Of a stretch of 64,000 bases of DNA, positions 33,301-41,825 are shown piece by piece (position 1 is the stretch's first letter; each line of letters begins with the position of its first letter). The notes beneath the pieces are model-generated. The model was not told the origin of the DNA and ran no database searches. It saw nothing but the letters and a program-made list of their open reading frames with translations. Source of the stretch: Spongiivirga citrea (GTDB lineage: Bacteria > Bacteroidota > Bacteroidia > Flavobacteriales > Flavobacteriaceae); the NCBI RefSeq assembly GCF_010671565.1, contig NZ_JAABOQ010000005.1:248001-312000 (forward strand). The letters are read 5' to 3'. The position numbers and the translations under genes were made by a program.

Positions 33301-34647
33301 TTAGGCGTTGCTAAAAATTCTTTTCCAACTCTTTTTCTTGACCTGGATATTAGTACCGTTTTCGGCATTAAATTGTGAAACTATTTCCTTTTCATATTGT
33401 GAGTAAAATTCCGGATCAAAATTGGCATCCTTTAAATGCTCCATAACATAATTCACGTCTCTTTTTTCAGTGAGCCAGCGATCAAATATTTCATGACGCA
33501 TTCTAATCCCGAATGTATTAATGCCAACAAATTCTTTGGTGTCTTTGTTAAAAGCGACTGTAATGCATTTGTCATCATCTTTATGTATCCAATGAAAATT
33601 TGCATCACAATCAGGACAAGCTCTTGTGCTAAATACCCAACCATAAGTTTGATATTCAATATCAAAAAACTTAGCACTATTAAACCAATGTCCTGGTTTA
33701 TACTCTAATCTATTACCACAAATGGTCTGGGCTACTGTTTCACCCATCATTCGGCCAGTATACCAAACAGCTTCAATAGGGCGACGATTTCCAATAGGTT
33801 CATGTTGCTCAGCACAATCGCCAATAGCATATATGTTTGGAATATTGGTTTCAAGATGGCGATTTACCTTAATACCGCGACCTAATTCGATACCACTTTC
33901 TTTTAAGAAGTCAATATTTGGAGATACTCCAGGAGTAAGTCCGACGATATCACACTCAATGGTATCTCCTTTGTCAGTAGTAACAGCCCTAGCTTTTCCG
34001 TTTTCATCTGCTAAAATTTCAACAAGATTGGTGCTTAATCGTAAGTCAATATGGTTTCGCTCTATTTCTCTATTTATCATACCCGATTCGCCATCCGGTA
34101 ATACACCATTCCAAAAACTTTCTTCACGTACTAGAAAAGTGACCGGAATATTCCTTGAATGAAACATCTCTGCCATTTCAATACCAATTAAACCACCACC
34201 GACTATAACCGCTCTTTTGCAAACCTTGTTGTTTGGGGCGTATTGCTCCATTAAATCAACATCCTGTTTTGCATACAAGCCTTGTACACCATCAAGATCT
34301 TGACCAGGCCAACCAAACTTATTGGGTTTAGAACCAACAGCTAGAATGAGTTTGTCATAGCTCATTGTTGAGCCATCAGCAAAAACCAATTGATTGTTTT
34401 GATGGTCTACAGTTTGTACAAATGCGTTCTTAAGTTCGATTCGGTTCTTTTTCCAGAACCAATCTTCATAAGGCTTGGTATGTTCGTACTTCATATGTCC
34501 CATATAAATGTACATGAGCGCGGTACGAGAAAAGAAATGATCGGTTTCTGCCGATATTATTGTAATTCTCTTATCTGATAATTTCCGTATATGTCTAGCC
34601 GCCGCAACGCCAGAAATACCATTACCAATGATTACAATGTGTTCCAT
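33301..34647 (-). CDS. FAD/NAD(P)-dependent oxidoreductase
   Basis: A pyridine nucleotide-disulfide-type flavoprotein of 448 aa: FAD-binding VIIGNGISGVAAARHI at the N-terminus, NAD(P)-binding RAVIVGGGLIGIEMAE near 147-160, and IYAIGDCAEQ binding FAD near 272. It resembles rubredoxin/nitrite reductase large-subunit-like reductases. Unusually, the C-terminal part carries ACPDCDANFHW, a CxxC pair that could be redox-active or metal-binding. It precedes the NapH-like gene by 12 nt on the same transcript and likely feeds electrons to or from it. Confidence 0.88.
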   Translation of the reverse strand: MEHIVIIGNGISGVAAARHIRKLSDKRITIISAETDHFFSRTALMYIYMGHMKYEHTKPYEDWFWKKNRIELKNAFVQTVDHQNNQLVFADGSTMSYDKLILAVGSKPNKFGWPGQDLDGVQGLYAKQDVDLMEQYAPNNKVCKRAVIVGGGLIGIEMAEMFHSRNIPVTFLVREESFWNGVLPDGESGMINREIERNHIDLRLSTNLVEILADENGKARAVTTDKGDTIECDIVGLTPGVSPNIDFLKESGIELGRGIKVNRHLETNIPNIYAIGDCAEQHEPIGNRRPIEAVWYTGRMMGETVAQTICGNRLEYKPGHWFNSAKFFDIEYQTYGWVFSTRACPDCDANFHWIHKDDDKCITVAFNKDTKEFVGINTFGIRMRHEIFDRWLTEKRDVNYVMEHLKDANFDPEFYSQYEKEIVSQFNAENGTNIQVKKKSWKRIFSNA

Positions 34648-34919
34648 ATTAGTTGGTGTATTTAATGGTTAGAATTGAAAGACTAACCTAGTTCGATGAC
34701 CCTTGTGTCGAAACTAAAGATAAGAACTTTACGCTTGACTCAACTATTTAGAATAATTACAAATAAAGGATGTAAGTGTAAGGAAATCAACTTGATTACG
34801 AGCAGCTGCGTATTTACTACAGAAATACTTTTTTTCTTAAAATAATCAAATTTTTTTGTAAGCCCGTTAGGGTAAGCTTCGACATAGCTGTTGTTAAAAA
34901 AAATGAAAACCACATCAAA

Positions 34920-35633
34920 ATGAAACTATATAAACTTTTAATAATAGGTATGCTAGTAAGTACTACTGGTATCGCTCAAAATACAGATGCCTTTTTCACC
35001 AAGGCAGATACCTTCTTTGGTAAGCATGTGACTAATGGCAAGGTGAATTACAAAGCAATTAAGGCAGATCCAGCTGATTTAAATGAGCTCGTAGAGCTCG
35101 CAAAGGGAATTACGGTAAGTAAAAGTGACGCCAAAACATACCAAGCTTTTTGGATTAACGGATACAATCTTTCCGTTATAAATGGAATAATAAAAAAATA
35201 TCCAACAAAGTCACCTCTAAATATTAATGGCTTTTTTGATAAGACAAAACATGATATAGGGGGTAAGCAGATCACATTAAATGATATTGAAAACAAATTG
35301 CTAAGAGGTAATTTCAAATCAGAACCACGCTTTCACTTTGTATTAGTATGTGCCGGTTTAGGATGTCCTCCTATTATAAATGAAGCATATACACCTGCAA
35401 AACTGGAAGCGCAATTACAACGTCAGACAGAAATTGCATTAAACAATCCATCCTTCATAAAAGTAAAGGGTAAAAAAGTACAGATCTCTCAAATTTTTGA
35501 ATGGTACAAAGGCGACTTTACCCAAAATGGATCAGAGGTAGATTACATCAATAAATTTAGAAAAGAACCAATTGATACAAAGGCTAGAATTTCATACTAT
35601 CCTTACGATTGGAAACTGAATGATACCAAATAA
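34920..35633 (+). CDS. DUF547 secreted protein
   Basis: A signal peptide (MKLYKLLIIGMLVSTTGIAQ) precedes a complete DUF547 domain: YQAFWINGYNLSVINGII, LNDIENKLLRGNF, FHFVLVCAGLGCPPI with the conserved CxxxxCP, and the C-terminal YYPYDWKLND. DUF547 proteins are periplasmic or exported and of unknown activity, though the invariant Cys and His suggest a hydrolase-like site. It begins a co-directional set with a barrel protein (78 nt later) and an Omp85-like protein. A paralogue with an acidic N-terminal extension lies at 44802-45701. Confidence 0.9.
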   Translation: MKLYKLLIIGMLVSTTGIAQNTDAFFTKADTFFGKHVTNGKVNYKAIKADPADLNELVELAKGITVSKSDAKTYQAFWINGYNLSVINGIIKKYPTKSPLNINGFFDKTKHDIGGKQITLNDIENKLLRGNFKSEPRFHFVLVCAGLGCPPIINEAYTPAKLEAQLQRQTEIALNNPSFIKVKGKKVQISQIFEWYKGDFTQNGSEVDYINKFRKEPIDTKARISYYPYDWKLNDTK

Positions 35634-35711
35634 AAAATCAATTAAAACACTTTATAAACAACTCCGGCCTTAGTTGAAAAATTGGACTAGGGTAGGGCAA
35701 ATACAATTAAA

Positions 35712-36608
35712 ATGAAACGATTACACAAAATACTAGCACTAAGTTTATTATTAGCAACATCGTTTGCTTTTGGTCAAGATGACACAGATAATGATGATGA
35801 TCAAGGATCGGTAATTCAAACACTAACACCGTCGAAGCTTATTGCTAAAGGACAATATGACATTAAATGGTTTAATAATTTATATACAGAAACTCGGGAT
35901 CTTTTTGGACCTGATGGAGCGGAAAGAGATATCCCGCGAAATACATTTTTTACCTCTACAGTAGAAGCCTATACAGGAGTGTCAGAAAACAAACGAGTCA
36001 ATTTAGGGGTTATTCTTGAGTTTAGATCGAACGTAATCGGAGGTAGAGATGCCTTGGATGTATTCAAATTCGATGGAGAATCTGGAAGTGCGCGTAGCGG
36101 ATTTACATCTATTGCGCCATCTGTCAAGTTTGTACCATTTAAAAATGTGGGTAACTTCTCTATTCAGTCGTCATTATTTATCCCTTTAGTAGATAATGAA
36201 GTAGAACAAGGTGTCTTCCTAGATCAAAACGGATTTATTTGGCAAAACCGTTTCTTTTACGATTACACATTCCCTGGAAATAAATGGCAAATTTTTACTG
36301 AAATCAATTCTGAAGCGAACTTTGGTAAGGAAGAAGATAGTTTTGCAAATAACAGTTTACGTTTGACTCCTGGAGTATTCTTAAGTTACTTTCCAAGTTC
36401 GAAGTTTACGGTGTTGGGTCTAGTACAACATTCACAATTAATCGATTTAGGGAATGACTTTTCACAAGACTTTACAGCAGTTGGTGGTGGTGCGAAATAC
36501 CAACTTACCAACGAACTAAATATAGAGGCTTTATATACCAATTTTGTAAGAGGTACTGATACTGGTTTAGGACAAACCTTCAACTTAGGGTTGAGAGCTG
36601 TCTTTTAG
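35712..36608 (+). CDS. Predicted outer membrane beta-barrel protein, unknown function
   Basis: The signal peptide (MKRLHKILALSLLLATSFAFGQ) is followed by an acidic DDTDNDDDQG stretch and then alternating amphipathic beta strands through residue 298, ending in an aromatic residue (LGLRAVF), the usual outer membrane C-terminus. No homologue is recognised. Its gene lies 78 nt after the DUF547 gene and is followed by a strong terminator (36629-36672) directly before the Omp85-like gene. A transporter or scaffold role is a guess. Confidence 0.75.
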   Translation: MKRLHKILALSLLLATSFAFGQDDTDNDDDQGSVIQTLTPSKLIAKGQYDIKWFNNLYTETRDLFGPDGAERDIPRNTFFTSTVEAYTGVSENKRVNLGVILEFRSNVIGGRDALDVFKFDGESGSARSGFTSIAPSVKFVPFKNVGNFSIQSSLFIPLVDNEVEQGVFLDQNGFIWQNRFFYDYTFPGNKWQIFTEINSEANFGKEEDSFANNSLRLTPGVFLSYFPSSKFTVLGLVQHSQLIDLGNDFSQDFTAVGGGAKYQLTNELNIEALYTNFVRGTDTGLGQTFNLGLRAVF

Positions 36609-36628
36609 AATAAAATATGAATTAGCTG

Positions 36629-36672
36629 GCAGGATAGTATATGAAATAACATAAACTATCCTGCTTTTTTTT
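36629..36672 (+). terminator. Rho-independent terminator immediately before the Omp85-like gene
   Basis: A perfect 10-bp stem, GCAGGATAGT / ACTATCCTGC, has a 16-nt loop and a run of eight T residues. It ends 7 nt before the ATG at 36680, so it can act as an attenuator of the next gene. Confidence 0.85.
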
Positions 36673-36679
36673 GATTGTT

Positions 36680-37957
36680 ATGAAAAGATTGATTGTTATA
36701 ATGCTGCTGTTTTGCGCTTCAATTACTACTGCGCAAGAGGCCAGTATCACCAATATAAATATTGAAGGACTAAAGCGGACTGATGAAGGTTTTCTTAGAA
36801 GATTGATAAAAGTAAAGCCAGCATCTATGTACGATTCTATTAAGATTGCTACTGATGTTGAAAAGCTAAATCGACTTCCGGGTATTGCAAAAGCGACCTC
36901 TAAATTGGAAAAAGATGCAAGTGGTAATTATCAACTTACCTATGAAATTGTTGAGGCGTTTACCATAATACCGGGAGTGCGAATAGCAACTGATAACAAT
37001 GACGAATTCTCATACAGACTATCAGCTTTTGAGTTTAATTTATTTGGAAAAAACCAGTTAATAGGTGGTTTCTATCAAAACGATGAGTTCAACTCGTATG
37101 GTTTCTTTTGGGAAGCCCCCTACCTATTTACAAACAAATTTGGTTTTGGAGTCAATTATCAGAATAATGTCAATCAAGAACCTGTGTTTTTTCCTGAACA
37201 GGAGTTGAATTATCGATTTGATAGTAAGGCTTTTGAAGTCTTGTTTACTTATGAATTTAATTTTTATCACAATGCGCAAATAGGTGCCATCATTTCTAAA
37301 GAAGAATACTCTTTTTTACCAGAACAAAGTGAAGGCGACCTTCCAGCGGATAAACCGGCAAATTTGAGCGCAGACCGTATTACTTTTCGAGGAGAATATG
37401 AATATAATGACATAGATATCGATTACCAATATGTTTCTGGTTTTAGAACCCTGTTAGATGTTCGTTTGGTATCTGGTGATGAAAGCGAAGCATTCTTAGA
37501 TAGCTTTTTTATTGGCCGAAATGATTTTGAATATTTTCAACGTGTAGGAGAAAAAGGAAACTGGGCAAACAGACTTCGTGTTGCCTACGCTTCGAATAAT
37601 GATAATCCGTTCGCGCCTTTTACATTAGATAATCAACTTAATATTCGTGGCGTGGGTAATACTGTCGATCGCGGTACTGCTGCACTTACCTTAAATACGG
37701 AATACAGACATACATTTATTGAAAAAGGTTGGTTTGTACTTCAAGGCAATGCATTTATCGATGCAGGAACATGGCGAAATCCAGGTCAAGATATCTCGCA
37801 ATTATTTGACGGTACATCAACTAGATTATATCCAGGTCTTGGCGTTCGGTTTATTCATAAGCGCATTTTTAATGCCGTCTTTCGGTTAGATTATGGTTTT
37901 GGTGTTGGTGATGATGCAACACAAGGATTAGTTTTTGGTATTGGGCAGTATTTCTAA
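36680..37957 (+). CDS. Short Omp85-like protein (BamA/TamA family), paralogue 1
   Basis: The signal peptide (MKRLIVIMLLFCASITTAQ) precedes one POTRA-like domain (about residues 20-95, INIEGLKRTDEGFLRRLI) and a beta-barrel of about 330 residues ending in FGIGQYF. The loop-6 segment NIRGVGNTVDRGTAALTL corresponds to the RGF/Y signature of Omp85. Full BamA has five POTRAs; this has one, so it is probably a specialised translocon or insertase. The start is the ATG at 36680, not the TTG at 36671, which lies in the terminator T-run. A close paralogue is at 39991-41256, with GH113 and lipoprotein genes between. Confidence 0.85.
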   Translation: MKRLIVIMLLFCASITTAQEASITNINIEGLKRTDEGFLRRLIKVKPASMYDSIKIATDVEKLNRLPGIAKATSKLEKDASGNYQLTYEIVEAFTIIPGVRIATDNNDEFSYRLSAFEFNLFGKNQLIGGFYQNDEFNSYGFFWEAPYLFTNKFGFGVNYQNNVNQEPVFFPEQELNYRFDSKAFEVLFTYEFNFYHNAQIGAIISKEEYSFLPEQSEGDLPADKPANLSADRITFRGEYEYNDIDIDYQYVSGFRTLLDVRLVSGDESEAFLDSFFIGRNDFEYFQRVGEKGNWANRLRVAYASNNDNPFAPFTLDNQLNIRGVGNTVDRGTAALTLNTEYRHTFIEKGWFVLQGNAFIDAGTWRNPGQDISQLFDGTSTRLYPGLGVRFIHKRIFNAVFRLDYGFGVGDDATQGLVFGIGQYF

Positions 37958-38053
37958 AGATTGAAGTAAGAGTCAAGAAGCAAGAAAAAAGACCAAAGAG
38001 AAGAGAAGGCAGAAGCTCGTTTCTGTATTAAGCTAAATGATGTTTAAATTTAT

Positions 38054-38090
38054 TCCCTCTCCTAGGGGAGAGGGCTAGGGTGAGGGGTTT
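38054..38090 (+). repeat. Dispersed palindromic repeat, copy 5
   Basis: The core TCCCTCTCCTAGGGGAGAGGG and tail CTAGGGTGAGGGG lie in the 299-nt gap between the Omp85-like and GH113-like genes. The rest of the gap (37958-38256) is AT-rich, with no gene that I can support. Confidence 0.75.
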
Positions 38091-38256
38091 CAACTCGACA
38101 ATCTTCATTCAAAATATTGTTATGCAAAATGCTTACTGCAAACTGTCCCTATACTACAGTTTCTCTTTAATCTTGTTTCTATTTTCTAGCAGCGCAGCGG
38201 TCTTTTTTTAACACATATTTAGAAAGGGTTTTTAAAATGCATGTTAAATTAGCAAC

Positions 38257-39264
38257 ATGCAGAGATTCCTTTTACTCGTTTTTATTGTATTTCACTTAAT
38301 GTCTTGTGAAGCACAAAAAGAAAAAATAAATGGCATTAGTTTCGTTGGCGGACCTAATGTCGTGACTGAAAAACAAATTCAACCTGTACTTAATGTCAAT
38401 GCCAATTGGGTGTGTTTAATGCCATTTGGTTTTATGCGAAGTATTGATGGTACTAGCGTAGTACATAATACAGAAAGACAATGGTGGGGCGAAAAAAGAC
38501 TTGGCGTTGGTAAGACTGCCAATCTTTATAAAAAAGAAGGCGTAAAAATCATGATCAAGCCGCAAATTTGGGTTCGAAATGGTGAATTTACGGGTACCAT
38601 TACCATGAAAAGTGAAGAAGATTGGCTTAAATTTGAAAAGTCCTACGAAGCTTTTATTATGGAATATGCTGATCTGGCGGCCGAATTGGAAGCCGAGGTT
38701 TTATGCATTGGGACAGAATTGAACAAATTTGTTAGTGCCCGACCGAAATTTTGGAGCAGTTTAATCGACAAAATAAGAAGTGTCTATAAAGGAGAACTTA
38801 CGTACGCTGAAAATTGGGATACTTTTGCTGATGTTCCTTTTTGGAATGAGCTTGATTATATAGGTGTAGATGCATATTTTCCGCTATGTGAAAAACAAAC
38901 ACCAACCATGGAAACTTTAAAAGCTGGTTGGAAAACTCACAAGCCTAAAATAAAAGCACTACATGAAAAAGTAGATAAGCCAGTTTTATTTACAGAGTAT
39001 GGATATCGCAGTGTGGATTACTCTGGTAAACGCCCGTGGGATTATAGCCGGGAAATGCAAGATGTTAATCTTGTAGCCCAAGAAAACGCTTTAAAAGCCA
39101 TTTATGACGAGTTTTGGTCAGAAGATTGGTTTGCTGGCGGCTTCCTATGGAAATGGTTTGACAAACATGAAAAGGTAGGTGGCGTTGAGAATGCTCAATT
39201 TACACCGCAAAATAAACCAGCAGAAGAGCTGATACGGAAGTTTTATAAAAACGGAGCATATTAA
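38257..39264 (+). CDS. GH113-like glycoside hydrolase lipoprotein
   Basis: A lipoprotein signal (MQRFLLLVFIVFHLMSC, Cys17) precedes a TIM-barrel hydrolase resembling GH113 beta-mannanases. The likely acid/base Glu154 is in LCIGTELNKF and the nucleophile Glu247 in FTEYGYRS; NANWVCLMPFGFMR and GVDAYFPL match the family. Predicted substrates are beta-mannose-containing glycans, inferred from the family only. It lies between two Omp85-like paralogues; its stop codon overlaps a downstream lipoprotein frame that begins at a non-AUG codon. Confidence 0.85.
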   Translation: MQRFLLLVFIVFHLMSCEAQKEKINGISFVGGPNVVTEKQIQPVLNVNANWVCLMPFGFMRSIDGTSVVHNTERQWWGEKRLGVGKTANLYKKEGVKIMIKPQIWVRNGEFTGTITMKSEEDWLKFEKSYEAFIMEYADLAAELEAEVLCIGTELNKFVSARPKFWSSLIDKIRSVYKGELTYAENWDTFADVPFWNELDYIGVDAYFPLCEKQTPTMETLKAGWKTHKPKIKALHEKVDKPVLFTEYGYRSVDYSGKRPWDYSREMQDVNLVAQENALKAIYDEFWSEDWFAGGFLWKWFDKHEKVGGVENAQFTPQNKPAEELIRKFYKNGAY

Positions 39265-39991
39265 AAAATTAGTCATCATATTATCAATTATCATGTTGGG
39301 CTGTTCGCCCGATGTTGAGGTCGCATTTGACAATTTAAGTGCTGACATCGAAGCCTCAGGATTAACCGTAGTTAGGGATAATGTGATTGCTTGTGCTGCA
39401 AGCAGCCCTGATGATCCAAATGAAGTATTTGTTTTTGCTTATTTAAGACCAGGTGCTACTAATCTAAAATTATATGCATCCATTGATACTAGTATTGAAG
39501 ATAAAAATGACTTTAGTAATTATCAATTTACTGGGGAAGGTGGTATAAATGACTTTTTCAATGGATTTCTGAAACAGTATATTCTCGAGTTACAAGAAGA
39601 AATTTGGGTTATTGTAAGTTTTGAAGAAGACGGACAAATTCATACATCAACACCAATACGATTAAAGCAGTTAGAAAAACCAACTGTTTGGAGTGATCAG
39701 ATCACGGTCGATCAATCAGAATCATTAATGCCCGAATTTTCATGGGATGTAATTAATGACTCAACCATTTATTTTCATGTGGTTTCCGATATAAGTGATA
39801 ATGCGTTATCAGGAACCTACACAACAGATACTACCTTTCAATACTATAAACTAGACAACGTTGTACTTAATGTAACAATTGGGACACCTCCAGCACTTAT
39901 ACCAAACGATCCATATCAAATTACGGTAATGGGTGTTAGTGGTGACAATTGGGTAGGCGCAGTACAGCAAAAGGTATTTACCGCCGAATAA
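39260..39991 (+). CDS. Lipoprotein of unknown function, probable AUU start
   Basis: The first ATG (39293) would give MLGCSPDV, which lacks the basic and hydrophobic signal segment. Reading back in frame gives IKKLVIILSIIMLGCS, a textbook lipoprotein signal with Cys15, beginning at an ATT (39260) that overlaps the GH113 stop codon. No ATG, GTG or TTG exists between that point and an in-frame TGA upstream. The mature protein (about 228 aa) is beta-rich and acidic; no family is recognised. Its TAA overlaps the ATG of the second Omp85-like gene (TAATG). The start is an inference. Confidence 0.7.
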   Translation: MKKLVIILSIIMLGCSPDVEVAFDNLSADIEASGLTVVRDNVIACAASSPDDPNEVFVFAYLRPGATNLKLYASIDTSIEDKNDFSNYQFTGEGGINDFFNGFLKQYILELQEEIWVIVSFEEDGQIHTSTPIRLKQLEKPTVWSDQITVDQSESLMPEFSWDVINDSTIYFHVVSDISDNALSGTYTTDTTFQYYKLDNVVLNVTIGTPPALIPNDPYQITVMGVSGDNWVGAVQQKVFTAE

Positions 39992-41256
39992 TGAGATTAA
40001 AAACCCTACTTGCTTTGCTTTTTATCGGGTATTGCTTTATTGCCACCGCACAGGAGGGTAATACTATTCGTGAGCTAGTTTTTGAGGGAAATAAAAAAAC
40101 CAAAACATCTTTTCTTGAAAAACTAATTAAGGTAAAAGTTGGGCATAAAATTGATTCGACTAAGCTAGATGCCGATGTCCTTAAACTTAGGCGTCTTGAT
40201 GGAATTGTACATGCAACTTATGAAATAGAAAATACGCTTGCTGGTGCTAAAGTGACCTATGAAGTAAACGAGAATTTTACCATAATTCCCAACCTGAATT
40301 TATGGACCGTAAATGATCAAGAAGTTGCTTATCGAATTGGTTTAACCGACTTTAATTTTTTGGGACGAAACATTTCTATTGGTGGTTTTTATCAAAATAA
40401 CGGCTTCAATTCCTACGGACTTAGTTTTAGAGCCCCCTACTTATTTACAAATAAAATTGGATTAGAATTAAACCATTTAAACTGGTCGAGTAGAGAACCC
40501 TTGTTTTTTGAAAACGGATCAGCCCAATATAAATACACCAATAAATCGTTTGAAGCTCTTGGTTTATATGAGCTAAATTTTAATAATAATTTTAAAGTAG
40601 GTCTTAACTATTTTTCGGAGACTTATAATTACTTGGAAGGGCAAACCAATCCACGAGTGCCGAGGTCCTTAAAGATCGATAAGTGGTTAGTTAAACTAAA
40701 TTATGAGTTTAATAATGTGGTATATGATTACTATCATCTTTCCGGAATTAAGAATCAGGTTTTCCTGCAATTTGTAACTTCTACGAATGAGTTTCAAGAA
40801 GATTTTGTAATCGCTTGGAATGACTTTTTCTACTATAAACGAATCGGTAAAAAAGGAAACTGGGCAAACCGTTTTCGCTTTGGTGTGGCTAGCAATGAAG
40901 ACAGTCCGTTTGCGCCATTTTCAGTTGATAATAATTTAAACATTCGCGGTGTAGGTAATATTATCGATCGAGGTACTGCTTCATTAGTTTTAAATACGGA
41001 GTACCGACAAACTTTAATCGAGAAGGGCTGGTTTATTTTACAAGGTAATGCTTTTGTCGACGCTGGCTCTTGGCGTAACCCTGGAGGTGATTTTAGTGAT
41101 TTTTGGGATGTAGATAACGTTCGTGTTTATCCAGGTGTTGGACTCAGATTCATTCACAAACGCATCTACAATGCCATTTTTCGTATTGACTATGGTTATG
41201 GTATTACCGAAGGTGCATCAAGAGGTATTGTATTTGGTATCGGGCAATATTTCTAA
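39991..41256 (+). CDS. Short Omp85-like protein (BamA/TamA family), paralogue 2
   Basis: The signal peptide MRLKTLLALLFIGYCFIATAQ is followed by a single POTRA-like domain (IRELVFEGNKKTKTSFLEKL) and a barrel ending FGIGQYF. Its C-terminal half is very similar to paralogue 1 (NIRGVGNIIDRGTASLVL; EKGWFILQGNAFVDAGSW). I start at the ATG at 39991, which overlaps the lipoprotein stop; the longer frame to 39949 lies within that gene. It converges on the YceI gene with a 4-nt overlap. Function is inferred to be outer membrane insertion or translocation of a partner. Confidence 0.85.
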   Translation: MRLKTLLALLFIGYCFIATAQEGNTIRELVFEGNKKTKTSFLEKLIKVKVGHKIDSTKLDADVLKLRRLDGIVHATYEIENTLAGAKVTYEVNENFTIIPNLNLWTVNDQEVAYRIGLTDFNFLGRNISIGGFYQNNGFNSYGLSFRAPYLFTNKIGLELNHLNWSSREPLFFENGSAQYKYTNKSFEALGLYELNFNNNFKVGLNYFSETYNYLEGQTNPRVPRSLKIDKWLVKLNYEFNNVVYDYYHLSGIKNQVFLQFVTSTNEFQEDFVIAWNDFFYYKRIGKKGNWANRFRFGVASNEDSPFAPFSVDNNLNIRGVGNIIDRGTASLVLNTEYRQTLIEKGWFILQGNAFVDAGSWRNPGGDFSDFWDVDNVRVYPGVGLRFIHKRIYNAIFRIDYGYGITEGASRGIVFGIGQYF

Positions 41257-41822
41257 TTGTCTTTCTTGAACTCTAGCTTTCCTTTTAAACTAAACTCATC
41301 AGCTATGGCATTTTGTTTTAGGCTCTTAAAAAAGCTAGGCGAATTGTATTTAATACCATAGGTAGTACGATCCATAGTATGATCAAATGAAAGTGTAATC
41401 GTATTCTCACTACGCGAGATAATCACTTCAATGTTTTCCCCATGGGTTTTCTCCTTAATAGTCATCATTCCTGCAAGTACGGAGCTCTCCTTATCTAAAC
41501 TAACCGGTTTTGATAGTCTAAATGCTGCTTTTTTGTATCGATTGACATTAAAAAAGTCTGCACCACGTAAATGAGATTTTAAATCGCCATTATCGTGATC
41601 TAAACTTTTCATATTTACCACGATTTCAAGCTTTGTGATGGTGTTGTCTGTTATTTTAATGGTTCCTTTTTCAACATTAAGGGTACCGGTTAACGAATAA
41701 GCCTTAAACGCTGCTTTTCCTGTCCATTCAAGTTGCTGTTTTTTATTTTTAAGATCGAATGTTTGTGCTTTGCTTGAATGAGCAAGCAGTAAGGCTATAA
41801 GTGCTGTTATTAGATATTTCAT
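41253..41822 (-). CDS. YceI family periplasmic protein
   Basis: Signal peptide MKYLITALIALLLAHSSKA, then the YceI lipocalin-like barrel: LEWTGKAAFKAYSLTGTLNVEKG, LKSHLRGADFFNVNRYKKAAF and LTIKEKTHGENIEV-type sequence. YceI proteins bind long-chain isoprenoids such as polyisoprenyl lipids, so a role in isoprenoid or quinone handling is plausible. The 3 nt to the next gene on the same strand indicate one transcript with the two secreted proteins upstream. At 189 aa it is full length. Confidence 0.92.
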   Translation of the reverse strand: MKYLITALIALLLAHSSKAQTFDLKNKKQQLEWTGKAAFKAYSLTGTLNVEKGTIKITDNTITKLEIVVNMKSLDHDNGDLKSHLRGADFFNVNRYKKAAFRLSKPVSLDKESSVLAGMMTIKEKTHGENIEVIISRSENTITLSFDHTMDRTTYGIKYNSPSFFKSLKQNAIADEFSLKGKLEFKKDN

Positions 41823-41825
41823 TTC

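Noticed and set aside
4165-38090. CRISPR array from the short palindromic repeats
   Set aside because: The copies are scattered over 34 kb in single units, differ in sequence, and no cas gene is present.
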